NCBI GenBank assembly: GCA_000434475.1
Contig: FR879586.1
Coordinates: 1 to 9,402 of the forward strand
Source of the DNA: Dialister sp. CAG:486
GTDB taxonomy: Bacteria > Bacillota > Negativicutes > Veillonellales > Dialisteraceae
Direction of reading: 5' to 3'
Length of the DNA: 9,402 nt
Shown: positions 1 through 6,126 of the stretch, one piece after another
Position numbering within the stretch: the first letter of the stretch is position 1
Layout: every line of letters begins with the position of its first letter
Notes under the pieces: model-generated
What the model saw: only the letters and a program-made list of their open reading frames with translations
Told to the model about the DNA's origin: nothing
The model's database searches: none
Position numbers and translations under genes: made by a program

Positions 1-30
1 CGAAAATGAGATGATCGTTATTTCACATCG
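1..30. repeat. Left arm of a perfect 30-bp inverted repeat (partner 9361-9390)
   Basis: These 30 bases are the exact reverse complement of 9361-9390. Allowing one mismatch at position 31, five more bases (32-36) also match, giving 35 of 36. The repeat sits just downstream of the acyltransferase gene, and its partner sits downstream of recN, so both copies read the same way relative to the gene they follow. The copy may continue to the left of the window. It could be the end of a dispersed element, the boundary of an invertible segment, or a repeat at which an assembly was cut. Confidence 0.9.
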
Positions 31-123
31 CCTTTTTGCGTGCAGCGACCGTGCGGCAGCACGTTTTATGGGGGACTGTGTTTCCCCTTGAGCATGCATC
101 ACCTATAGGACCTGCGGGATTCA

Positions 124-1236
124 TCAGATCAGTTTTTTGAAATACGGGATCTTCTTGATTCCCCACGTCAGCACCACACCGAGTGCGTAGGCAAGAGTGA
201 TCCAGATGACGGCATCGAAGAAGGGGAAGCGGTAGAGATAGACCAGAAGAACGCGGGAGAGGATGATGTGTGTGAGATTTCTTGTGATCTCTTCGAAGAG
301 CATGACACCGAAGGAGATGCCTCCGAGGAAGACGAGGCGGCGCGACCAAGCATCGGAGATGTGGTGGGTCATGAAGTACCAGCGGGTGAGGCAAAAGACG
401 AAGGCGGTATTCAGGAAGAGGAAGGAGTCGTAGAAGCGCTCGGAGATGGCTTCCGTCATGCCGCCGGCGCATACGCCGTGGTAGTAGGTCATGAAGCCGG
501 CTATGGCGGTGCCGATGATGGCGATAAGCCCCAGTCTTGCCAGATTTCTCTTCGTCAGCCATGTGTCGGGGAGTACATGCTCGATCCAGTAGCCCATGAG
601 GAAGTAGAAAGACGGCTCGCTGATCGCGAGGAGAGGGTTTACAAAGTAGTTCATCTCCGCGCTGCCCTTGAAAATGAGAAAGGAAATGACAGGCACGCAG
701 CCAACGAAGAAAAGATTGAGCCCGATGAGGTAGAGGTAGAGATCCTCCGTCATGGCTTTCACCAGTTTTCTCCAGATGGGGAGCATCAGAAGAAAGCCGA
801 TATATATGTATAAGAAATAATAGGCGGTTGCCATCTGCGAGGAGTAGAGCATCGTGAAGAATTTCGCGATGTGACCGGGGATCGTGAGGGGGAGATTGTG
901 GTAGAACCAGACATAGTTGATGAGAGAGAAGACAAAGATGACCTGAAGGAAGCGCCAGATGCGTTTCTTGAAGATGGTGGAGATCGGCTCTTCGCGTCCC
1001 AGGAGCAGTGCGCCCGAGATCATGAAAAAGATAGGCACCGCGGTCTTTACCCAGAAGGGGACGGCGAGGTAGAAAGGATAAAAGAGCGACTCGGGGCGGT
1101 GAATGAAAATAGAGAAACCTTCGGTCGCACTATGGGTGAACATGACCAGCCAAATGCAGAGGAAGCGCAAAAATTCGATGTGGAGCAGCTTCTTTTTGGC
1201 AGGCTTGGACGTCGGTGTGGGGGTATCATTTGTCAT
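124..1236 (-). CDS. Acyltransferase-3 family integral membrane O-acyltransferase
   Basis: This 370-residue protein is a polytopic membrane protein of the acyltransferase-3 (OafA/WecH-like) family, whose members move acetyl or other acyl groups onto sugars of surface polysaccharides, lipids or peptidoglycan. The first membrane segment carries the family's Arg...His pair: R24 in IEFLRFL and H35 in MFTHSA. The next conserved block, VPIFFMISGALLLG, is also typical. About ten hydrophobic segments follow, and the length is usual for a single-domain member with no extra C-terminal domain. A basic tail (KKIPYFKKLI) ends the protein. The ATG at 1236 is preceded by GAAGG with a 7-base gap. The gene stands alone on this strand, divergent from the ABC import locus. 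The exact acceptor cannot be read from the sequence. Family assignment is secure, substrate unknown. Confidence 0.9.
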   Translation of the reverse strand: MTNDTPTPTSKPAKKKLLHIEFLRFLCIWLVMFTHSATEGFSIFIHRPESLFYPFYLAVPFWVKTAVPIFFMISGALLLGREEPISTIFKKRIWRFLQVIFVFSLINYVWFYHNLPLTIPGHIAKFFTMLYSSQMATAYYFLYIYIGFLLMLPIWRKLVKAMTEDLYLYLIGLNLFFVGCVPVISFLIFKGSAEMNYFVNPLLAISEPSFYFLMGYWIEHVLPDTWLTKRNLARLGLIAIIGTAIAGFMTYYHGVCAGGMTEAISERFYDSFLFLNTAFVFCLTRWYFMTHHISDAWSRRLVFLGGISFGVMLFEEITRNLTHIILSRVLLVYLYRFPFFDAVIWITLAYALGVVLTWGIKKIPYFKKLI

Positions 1237-1271
1237 GGGAAAACCTTCTTTGCTAATATATTTGCGGCTTA

Positions 1272-1280
1272 ATCATACCA
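1272..1280 (-). promoter_or_regulatory. Extended -10 promoter for the acyltransferase gene
   Basis: On the minus strand the sequence TGGTATGAT (1280 down to 1272) matches an extended -10 element (TGnTATAAT, one mismatch in the hexamer). The -35 region 17 bases upstream (TTTCCC) is poor, as is common for extended -10 promoters. It lies about 36 bases before the start codon. Confidence 0.5.
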
Positions 1281-1375
1281 TGAATGGGGAGGAGGGGAAA
1301 GGGCTTTGAGGGCAGGGCTTGTAAGGCGGCTTCCTATGAACGCATGGCTTCCCCATGCCGTAAGCCCCATTTCTC

Positions 1376-1404
1376 TTTCCAAATCTATGCCCGTGTGTTA
1401 TAAT
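1376..1404 (+). promoter_or_regulatory. Sigma-70 type promoter of the ABC import locus
   Basis: TTTCCA (1376-1381) and a perfect TATAAT (1399-1404) are separated by 17 bases. TG at 1396-1397 adds an extended -10 signal. Transcription would begin near 1411 and give a leader of about 110 bases before the first binding-protein gene. This is the only good promoter seen upstream of the transporter genes. Confidence 0.7.
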
Positions 1405-1426
1405 TTCTTTAACCCAATGCATAGTA

Positions 1427-1454
1427 CAAGACGCAACCGCTGGTGAGCAAGACG
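1427..1454 (+). promoter_or_regulatory. Direct repeat CAAGACG in the transporter leader
   Basis: The heptamer CAAGACG occurs at 1427-1433 and again at 1448-1454. The start-to-start distance is 21 bases, two turns of the helix. It lies just downstream of the predicted start of transcription, where a repressor site could block the promoter. I recognise no known riboswitch or T-box in the leader. Regulatory function is a guess from position and spacing. Confidence 0.25.
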
Positions 1455-1522
1455 TAGGATGGTATTTTCGGAGGCGGATGGAGGGTCATGTGCTTGCAAA
1501 ATAGAAATGGAGGAAAAGTAGA

Positions 1523-2515
1523 ATGGCAGGTAAAAAATGGAAGAAAATTTTGGTAGCAGGTCTTTGCGGGCTGATGGCTGCGGGTCTCATTGCAGGCTGC
1601 GGTGGCGGTGACAGTAGCAAGAGCGATGCGAAGATGAAGGTCGGGGTGGTACAGATCGTACAGCATCCGGCATTGGATGAGTCGAACAAAGGCTTTGTCG
1701 ATGCACTGAATGAACAGGGGCTGAAAGACAAGGTCGATATCGATCAGCAGAATGCCCAGGGCGACCAGTCGAATCTACGCTCGATCGCCAATCGCTTCGT
1801 TTCCGGGAATTACAACCTGATCTGTGCGATCTCTACACCGGCAGCGCAGACGATGGCGAATGCGACGGACAAGATCCCGATCATCTGTACGGCGATCGCT
1901 GATTTCGAAAATGCGAAGCTCATGAAGTCGGAAAAAGCGCCGGACAGCAATATCACAGGGACCCACGACAGAGGTCCGCTGGATAAGCAGGTGGCACTCA
2001 TTCATGAGATCCAGCCGAATGCAAAGAAAGTCGGTATCATTTACAATTCCAGTGAAATCAACTCCGTCATTCAGGCCGATCGTCTGAAAAAGGCTTGCCA
2101 GCCGCTTGGCATCGAAGTCGTCGAGCTCACAGTGAACTCGGTGAATGATGTGCAGCAGGTGGCCGAGGGCTTCCTCGGAGGCAAGGTCGATGCGATCTTC
2201 GCTCCGACGGATAATATCATCGCATCATCCATTCCGACACTGATGGCCGTCGCGAATAAGGAAAAGATCCCGGTCTATGGTGCAGAGGTAGGGCATGTGA
2301 AGTCCGGCGTCCTTGCTTCGGAATCTATCAGCTTCTATGACATTGGTCATAGAGCAGGTGAGATGGCAGCAGAGATCCTGAAGGGCAATAAAAAGGTCAA
2401 GGATTTCCCTGTCGAAGGCGCTGACAAATCGAAACTTTACATCAATAAAGCAGAAATGGAAACGCTTGGCATCACCATCCCGCAGTCGGTTCTGGACCGC
2501 GCGGAAATGATGTAG
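1523..2515 (+). CDS. ABC transporter substrate-binding lipoprotein (ABC_sub_bind / COG2984, TrpX-like)
   Basis: This 330-residue protein is the extracytoplasmic receptor of an ABC importer. The N-terminus is a lipoprotein signal: basic start (MAGKKWKK), hydrophobic stretch, and lipobox LIAGC at residues 22-26, so C26 would be lipidated. A glycine/serine linker leads into a two-lobed binding domain of the ABC_sub_bind family: KVGVVQIVQHPALDESNKGF near the start of the first lobe, VGIIYNSSE at the opening of the second, APTDN at 227-231, and YDIGHRAGEMAAEIL from Y272. Relatives are often annotated as tryptophan or aromatic amino-acid receptors (TrpX); that substrate is only inferred here. The start ATG has GGAGG upstream with a 9-base gap. 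It is the first gene of the import locus and is followed by a second paralogous receptor. Confidence 0.93.
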   Translation: MAGKKWKKILVAGLCGLMAAGLIAGCGGGDSSKSDAKMKVGVVQIVQHPALDESNKGFVDALNEQGLKDKVDIDQQNAQGDQSNLRSIANRFVSGNYNLICAISTPAAQTMANATDKIPIICTAIADFENAKLMKSEKAPDSNITGTHDRGPLDKQVALIHEIQPNAKKVGIIYNSSEINSVIQADRLKKACQPLGIEVVELTVNSVNDVQQVAEGFLGGKVDAIFAPTDNIIASSIPTLMAVANKEKIPVYGAEVGHVKSGVLASESISFYDIGHRAGEMAAEILKGNKKVKDFPVEGADKSKLYINKAEMETLGITIPQSVLDRAEMM

Positions 2516-2518
2516 TAG

Positions 2519-2532
2519 TAAGGAAACGCTGA
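2519..2532 (+). repeat. Solitary copy of a MITE-end sequence
   Basis: The 14 bases TAAGGAAACGCTGA directly after the stop codon of the first binding-protein gene match the outer end of the palindromic element at 3789-3955; the right arm of that element read inward is identical over these bases. No second arm is visible nearby. It may be a remnant of another copy or an end-derived solo site. Confidence 0.55.
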
Positions 2533-2604
2533 ATTACCTTAAGCAGGCATTTGTCGGGAGATACGGTTTGCATGTTCCCGGTGTATAAGTAAGGCATACA
2601 AAGG

Positions 2605-2645
2605 AGTAACCTTTTCCGTGAAAGAGGAAGAGGTTACTTTTCCTT
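2605..2645 (+). terminator. Intercistronic hairpin, possible attenuating terminator
   Basis: Bases 2605-2617 pair with 2626-2638 over 13 positions with one mismatch, leaving an 8-base loop. The right arm runs into TTTTCCTT, a moderately T-rich tract. The structure lies between the two receptor genes and ends about 26 bases before the preferred start of the second. It could partly terminate transcription, so that the first receptor is made in excess, or protect the 3' end of its mRNA. Confidence 0.6.
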
Positions 2646-2670
2646 GTATAAAAGAGAAAGGAAAACCTCA

Positions 2671-3711
2671 TTGGCTTCGAAACTGAAACAGCTGTGGTGG
2701 CTCATGCTCATTTTCGCCATCTGCAATATCGCGATGGCTATTCTCCTCTATAATGAAAGACCGGTACCTGTGGATGAAAATCCGCCGGTCCCGATCGCCA
2801 GGAAAGAAGTCTATAGCATCGGTATCCTGCAGTCGGACGATCTGCCCGAGCAGGATAAGATGCTCGAAGGCGTCATGGCGTCTCTTGAAGCCGGCGGCTA
2901 TCAGGACGGAAAGAATATGAAGGTCGAGCTCGTCAAAGCAGCTGGCAGCGAACGCAAAGTGAAGAGCGCGGTGAATCAATTCGTCCGCAGCAAGAAGGAT
3001 CTCATCATTGCCATCGGCACTCCATCAGCCAAAGCGGCCGCAAAGGTGACGAAGAGCATCCCTGTCGTCGGCGTCGGCGTTCTTTATTTCCAGAAGGACA
3101 AAGACTTCGCAGACCATGAAAACTTCACCGGTATCAGCGACTATCCGCAGGTCGTGAATCAGGTGCGGATGGCATCGCGCTTCATGAAGCTCGACCCGTT
3201 GGGCGTTATTTACAATCCCAAGGATGAGGGGGCTCTAAAGCAGGTCAAGATGCTTCGCGCCGTCGCAGAACAGAAGCAGCTGAAGCTGGTGGAGATCAAG
3301 TATAACGACAGCGAAAAAGCAGGGCCGCAGTTTGAAAACCTGATCTCGCAGGTCAAATGCGTCTATATGCCGGAAGATCCGATGGTTCTTGCACACTTTG
3401 ATGAAATGGTGAAGATCGCCACAGACGCTTGGGTGCCGATCATTGGCGAGCAGAAGGAAATGGTTTCCCGCGGAGCAGTCCTCTCCGTGTCTCCGTCCTA
3501 TTACCGCATGGGATTCTCCGGCGGGCGTATGGCCTGCTGGCTTCTTGCGGGAGAAAAGATCCCGAAGGACATCCTCATCACCAAGCAGCATGATCCGGAT
3601 CTTGTCATCAACATGAGACAGGTGAATGCACTCAATATTCCACTCCCCGGTGACATCTGGCAGCGCGGCAGAAAGCTCTATCTTTATGATGGACAGCCGG
3701 CAAGACCGTAA
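2671..3711 (+). CDS. Second substrate-binding paralogue, membrane-anchored (ABC_sub_bind family)
   Basis: This 346-residue protein belongs to the same receptor family as its upstream neighbour but is diverged. I place the start at the TTG at 2671, because AAAGGA (2657-2662) sits 8 bases upstream; an in-frame TTG at 2644 has no well-spaced ribosome binding site. Residues 8-27 (WWLMLIFAICNIAMAILLY in part) form a single hydrophobic helix. There is no proper lipobox: the only cysteine there is in FAIC. The protein is therefore predicted to be a helix-anchored receptor. Family landmarks are present: VYSIGILQSDD, IIAIGTPSAKAAAKVTKSIPVVG, LGVIYNPKDE, and YYRMGFSGGRMACWLL near the end of the domain. 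The paralogue's APTDN block is replaced by MPEDP, so the ligand pocket may differ. It may serve the same permease with another ligand, or act as a sensor. Confidence 0.88.
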   Translation: MASKLKQLWWLMLIFAICNIAMAILLYNERPVPVDENPPVPIARKEVYSIGILQSDDLPEQDKMLEGVMASLEAGGYQDGKNMKVELVKAAGSERKVKSAVNQFVRSKKDLIIAIGTPSAKAAAKVTKSIPVVGVGVLYFQKDKDFADHENFTGISDYPQVVNQVRMASRFMKLDPLGVIYNPKDEGALKQVKMLRAVAEQKQLKLVEIKYNDSEKAGPQFENLISQVKCVYMPEDPMVLAHFDEMVKIATDAWVPIIGEQKEMVSRGAVLSVSPSYYRMGFSGGRMACWLLAGEKIPKDILITKQHDPDLVINMRQVNALNIPLPGDIWQRGRKLYLYDGQPARP

Positions 3712-3713
3712 AA

Positions 3714-3974
3714 AATTAGAAGTTAGGAATTAAGAATGAAGGTGGCAGCTTCGCCGCGTATATATGAGGCGATGCCCGAAGGTGCCATTTAAGGAAACAC
3801 TGATTCAATCGTTGTCAGATTTCATTCTTGGGTTTTTATAAAGAGCAAGGAATCATCTGACGCGAATAGCGAGCTATTTAAGGAAGATGATGACGAAGCT
3901 ATGTATAAAGATCCATATGAAATCTGATTCTGTGATTGAATCAGCGTTTCCTTAAGTCACCAGTCACAAGTCAC
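3714..3974 (-). repeat. Composite repeat module C: 7-bp arrays flanking a hairpin core, split by a MITE
   Basis: Read on the minus strand, this stretch has the same order of parts as the module at 6164-6287. Three GTGACTK heptads (3954-3974) come first. Then comes a core containing CTTCGGGCATCGCC and CGCGGCGAAGCT (within 3742-3790). Last are four degenerate pyrimidine-rich heptads (3714-3741, on the plus strand AATTAGA AGTTAGG AATTAAG AATGAAG). The 167-bp palindromic element at 3789-3955 lies between the core and the GTGACT heptads. The core can also fold on itself: TGGCA/TGCCA and CTTCG/CGAAG pairs are seen at 3743-3787. The 304-base gap between the second receptor gene and the permease gene is almost entirely repeat; I see no gene in it. 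Confidence 0.7.
3789..3955. mobile_element. MITE-like 167-bp palindromic element
   Basis: The ends 3789-3825 and 3917-3955 are near-perfect inverted repeats of 37 and 39 bases. They begin TTAAGGAAAC, share CTGATTCAATC, and end TCAGATTTCAT; they differ at one base (A/G) and in a 4- versus 6-base spacer. Pairing continues inward with smaller stems: TTTATA/TATAAA, ATCATCT (3852-3858) with AGATGAT (3885-3891), and AATAGC (3865-3870) with GCTATT (3873-3878). There is no coding potential. The outer TTAA may be part of the repeat or a target duplication. It sits inside repeat module C, as an insertion would. It would also be transcribed as a long hairpin within the transporter mRNA. Confidence 0.75.
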
Positions 3975-4015
3975 TTTTATTCCGTAGCATAGCAGAAAAG
4001 GAGCATTGAATTTAC

Positions 4016-4891
4016 ATGGCAGATTTAGCATTTTCCACCGTTGCCCAAGGGCTCATGTGGTCCATTCTGGCCATCGGCGTATTTCTTTCCTTCCGCGTAC
4101 TGGATGTACCGGATATGACCTGCGAAGGCAGCTTCCCGCTGGGCGGTGCTATCGCAGCATCCATGATCGCAGCCGGCGCTTCGCCATGGCTTGCCATTGC
4201 AGCCGGGGCTTTCGGCGGTCTTCTGGCCGGTATCGTGACCGGTATTCTTTACACGAAGCTCAAGATCCCGGCGATCCTCGCAGGGATCCTGACCATGATC
4301 GCGCTCTACTCGGTGAACCTGCACGTCATGGGGAAAGCGAATATTTCCCTGCTTCGTGTGGACACCATCTTCTCTACCACGGCGAGCCTTCTGCATGTGA
4401 GCAACTCTGTCGCGGCCTTCCTTGTGCCGGCAGTGCTGCTTTTCCTCTGCAGTGCTTTCATTTACTGGTTCTTCGGTACCGAGCTTGGCATGTGCATCCG
4501 CGCGACCGGGTATAATACACAGATGGTGCGCGCTCAGGGCGTAAATACCGATACCATGATCATCATCGGCCTTTTCATTTCGAATGCCCTCATCGGTCTC
4601 TGCGGCGCGGTCGTTGCACAGAACAACGGCTTTGCTGACGTAGGCATGGGCATCGGCACCATCATCATCGGGCTCGCATCCGTCATCATCGGTGAAGTCA
4701 TTCTTGGCGTCGACAGCTTCTCTGCTTCTCTCGCTGCCGTCATCCTCGGATCCGTCATTTACCGTGTGGTCATCGCTGTCGTCCTCTATATGGGCATGCC
4801 GCCGAATGACCTGAAGCTTTTTACTGCTATTATTGTTGTCCTTGCACTGGCTGCGCCAATGATCAAAGGCAAAGTCAATGTCGGAAAGTGA
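4016..4891 (+). CDS. ABC transporter permease (BPD_transp_2 / COG4120 type)
   Basis: This 291-residue protein is a very hydrophobic permease with about eight to nine membrane segments. It forms the channel of the importer served by the two upstream receptors. Diagnostic blocks are RVLDVPDMTCEGSFPLGGA at residues 27-45 and KLKIPAILAGILTMIALYS followed by NLHVMGKANISLL. These are typical of the uncharacterised COG4120 permeases that pair with COG2984 receptors and COG1101 ATPases. The ATG is preceded by AAGGAG (3998-4003) at a 12-base gap, rather long, so translation may be modest. No clear promoter is visible just upstream, so expression probably depends on reading through the repeat region from the receptor genes. 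The stop codon lies close to the ATPase start, indicating coupled translation. Confidence 0.93.
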   Translation: MADLAFSTVAQGLMWSILAIGVFLSFRVLDVPDMTCEGSFPLGGAIAASMIAAGASPWLAIAAGAFGGLLAGIVTGILYTKLKIPAILAGILTMIALYSVNLHVMGKANISLLRVDTIFSTTASLLHVSNSVAAFLVPAVLLFLCSAFIYWFFGTELGMCIRATGYNTQMVRAQGVNTDTMIIIGLFISNALIGLCGAVVAQNNGFADVGMGIGTIIIGLASVIIGEVILGVDSFSASLAAVILGSVIYRVVIAVVLYMGMPPNDLKLFTAIIVVLALAAPMIKGKVNVGK

Positions 4892-4901
4892 GGCTGATCC
4901 C

Positions 4902-5690
4902 ATGTTAAAAGTTACCAACATCAGCAAAACCTTCTTCAAGGGCACCAGCAATGAAAAGAAAGCATTGAATGGTTTGTCGCTCACTCTGAATGACGGTGAT
5001 TTTTGTACCGTCATCGGCGGCAACGGCGCGGGCAAGAGTACGCTTCTTAATGCCATCGCCGGCGCGTATATTCCCGATGCAGGGACGATCGAAATCAATG
5101 GCACGGACGTCACCCGCGTCAGCGAATACAAGAGAGCGAAGTATATCGGCCGCGTTTTTCAGGATCCGCTGAAAGGCACTGCGGCCGGCATGCAGGTCGA
5201 AGAGAATCTTCTGCTCGCTTCCCGAAGAGGGGAGAGCCGCCGTCTGAAATGGGCTTTTTCCGCAGGAGATCATGAGAAATACAGAGACATGGTAGCCCGT
5301 CTGGATCTCGGTCTGGAGGATCGCCTCGGTACCCGCATCGGACTTCTTTCCGGCGGGCAGCGCCAGGCTCTCACGCTGCTCATGGCGACCATGAAAAAGC
5401 CGGACATCCTTCTTCTTGATGAACCGACTGCCGCTCTCGACCCGAAGACAGCGTCCAAGGTGCTGAAAATCACCGATGAGATCGTCACCGAACAGCATCT
5501 GACGACACTGATGATCACGCACAACATGAGAGACGCGCTGAAATATGGCAACCGTCTCATCATGATGAACAGCGGTCGTATCATCGCGGATTATACACCG
5601 GAAGAAAAGAAAAATCTCACCATCGAAGATCTGCTGAAGAAATTCGAAGAGACCAGTGGCACGGTCAGCGACCGCGTCGCTTTGGGATAA
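4902..5690 (+). CDS. ABC transporter ATP-binding protein (COG1101 type)
   Basis: This 262-residue ATPase powers the importer from the cytoplasmic side. All nucleotide-binding motifs are intact: Walker A GGNGAGKST at 39-47, Q-loop in VFQDPLKG, signature LSGGQ at 149-153, Walker B ILLLDE at 169-174 followed by PTAALD, and the switch histidine H207 in ITHNM. I chose the ATG at 4902 (MLKVTNISKTF), which fits the usual family N-terminus and has AAAGTGAGG 8 bases upstream. An in-frame ATG at 4878 would add 8 residues and overlap the permease gene by 14 bases, and AAAGG also precedes it, so it cannot be excluded. The chosen start leaves a 10-base gap after the permease. A terminator follows, so this is the last gene of the locus. 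Confidence 0.94.
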   Translation: MLKVTNISKTFFKGTSNEKKALNGLSLTLNDGDFCTVIGGNGAGKSTLLNAIAGAYIPDAGTIEINGTDVTRVSEYKRAKYIGRVFQDPLKGTAAGMQVEENLLLASRRGESRRLKWAFSAGDHEKYRDMVARLDLGLEDRLGTRIGLLSGGQRQALTLLMATMKKPDILLLDEPTAALDPKTASKVLKITDEIVTEQHLTTLMITHNMRDALKYGNRLIMMNSGRIIADYTPEEKKNLTIEDLLKKFEETSGTVSDRVALG

Positions 5691-5695
5691 AGGGA

Positions 5696-5728
5696 AAGCC
5701 TCTCTGCCATTGGTGCAGAGGGGCTTTT
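5696..5728 (+). terminator. Rho-independent terminator of the ABC import locus
   Basis: Twelve bases (5696-5707, AAGCCTCTCTGC) pair with 5715-5726 (GCAGAGGGGCTT), with one T-G wobble and a 7-base loop, and lead into TTTT. It starts 5 bases after the ATPase stop codon. Confidence 0.85.
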
Positions 5729-5738
5729 GGGGTTTAAT

Positions 5739-5801
5739 GTGACTAGTGACTAGTGACTAGTGACTAGTGACTAGTGACTAGTGACTGGTGACTGGAGACT
5801 A
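5739..5801 (+). repeat. Tandem array of 7-bp units (GTGACTA)
   Basis: Nine consecutive 7-base units: six exact GTGACTA (5739-5780), two GTGACTG (5781-5794) and one degenerate GAGACTA (5795-5801). Variants lie at the downstream end only, as expected for slippage that homogenises one end. Related units recur at 6164-6191 and, inverted, at 3954-3974. The array is the left flank of composite module A. The stretch from here to about 6350 contains repeats and no credible gene. Confidence 0.9.
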
Positions 5802-5823
5802 GGAGACATCAGACTCTCGTATC

Positions 5824-5981
5824 GTCATTTCGAGCGAAGCGAGAAATCTTTTTTGCAGACCGCTAAACGAAGGATGCGTGAAAGCAGAAATATGTAGCAC
5901 CAAGGCGTCGTTTCCCTGCCGGTGCTTATGTGATACTGACAGCAGTTCAAGAAAGATCCCTCGGCTTCGCTTCCGATGATG
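5824..5981. repeat. REP-like element with imperfect inverted ends
   Basis: The left end (5824-5853) carries TCATTTCGAGCGAAGCGAGA followed by AATCTTTTTT. The right end (5949-5981) carries AAAGATCCCTCGGCTTCGCT and TCCGATGATGA. The reverse complement of the right end aligns with the left (TCAT, AGCGAAGC, GATCTTT in common), so the segment has imperfect inverted ends about 95 bases apart. Sequences of the CATTTCGAGCGAAGCGAGAAATC kind are common intergenic repeats in many bacteria (from memory). It separates the heptad array of module A from its hairpin core, as if inserted there. Confidence 0.55.
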
Positions 5982-6007
5982 ATAGCGCGAAGCACTATCA
6001 AAATTCC

Positions 6008-6121
6008 GCGGCGCTTCCATATTTTTATGCGACGCACCACCATTTCTCATTTCTAATTTCTCATTCAATCGAGGCTTTCAAACGGAATCAAAGGGCAGCA
6101 CGCCACAAGGGTTAAGTTTGA
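6008..6121 (+). repeat. Composite repeat module A, right half: hairpin, heptads, tail
   Basis: GCGGCGC (6008-6014) and GCGACGC (6029-6035) form a hairpin with one mismatch around a 14-base A+T-rich loop. ACCAC links to three pyrimidine heptads, CATTTCT (6041-6047), CATTTCT (6048-6054) and AATTTCT (6055-6061), plus a degenerate one. The tail (6070-6121) contains GGCTTTCA, AATCAAAGGGCAGCACGCC and AAGGG; it aligns with the tail of module B at 6288-6344. The left half of the module is the array at 5739-5801. Confidence 0.75.
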
Positions 6122-6126
6122 AAGCA

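Noticed and set aside
268..813. Plus-strand open frame opposite the acyltransferase gene
   Set aside because: Extreme Glu/Asp/Gly composition, antisense to a clear membrane-protein gene.
1342..1358. Hairpin GCATGG/CCATGC between the divergent genes
   Set aside because: A perfect 6-bp stem with a 5-base loop but no T tract on either side; it lies between two divergent promoters, where a terminator is not expected. It may be fortuitous.
1405..1522. T-box or tryptophan riboswitch-like leader for the transporter
   Set aside because: No T-box sequence, specifier hairpin or terminator/antiterminator pair could be found in the 110-base leader.
4025..5131. Long minus-strand open frame (368 residues) opposite the permease and ATPase genes
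   Set aside because: It is an antisense shadow: composition is His/Asp/Arg-rich with no domain, and both sense genes have intact, recognisable families.
5799..6068. Minus-strand open frames over the repeat region (89 and 72 residues)
   Set aside because: They read through REP-like and heptad repeats, and contain the RFLASLEMTI-type peptide typical of spurious frames over such repeats. No ribosome binding site or family resemblance was seen.
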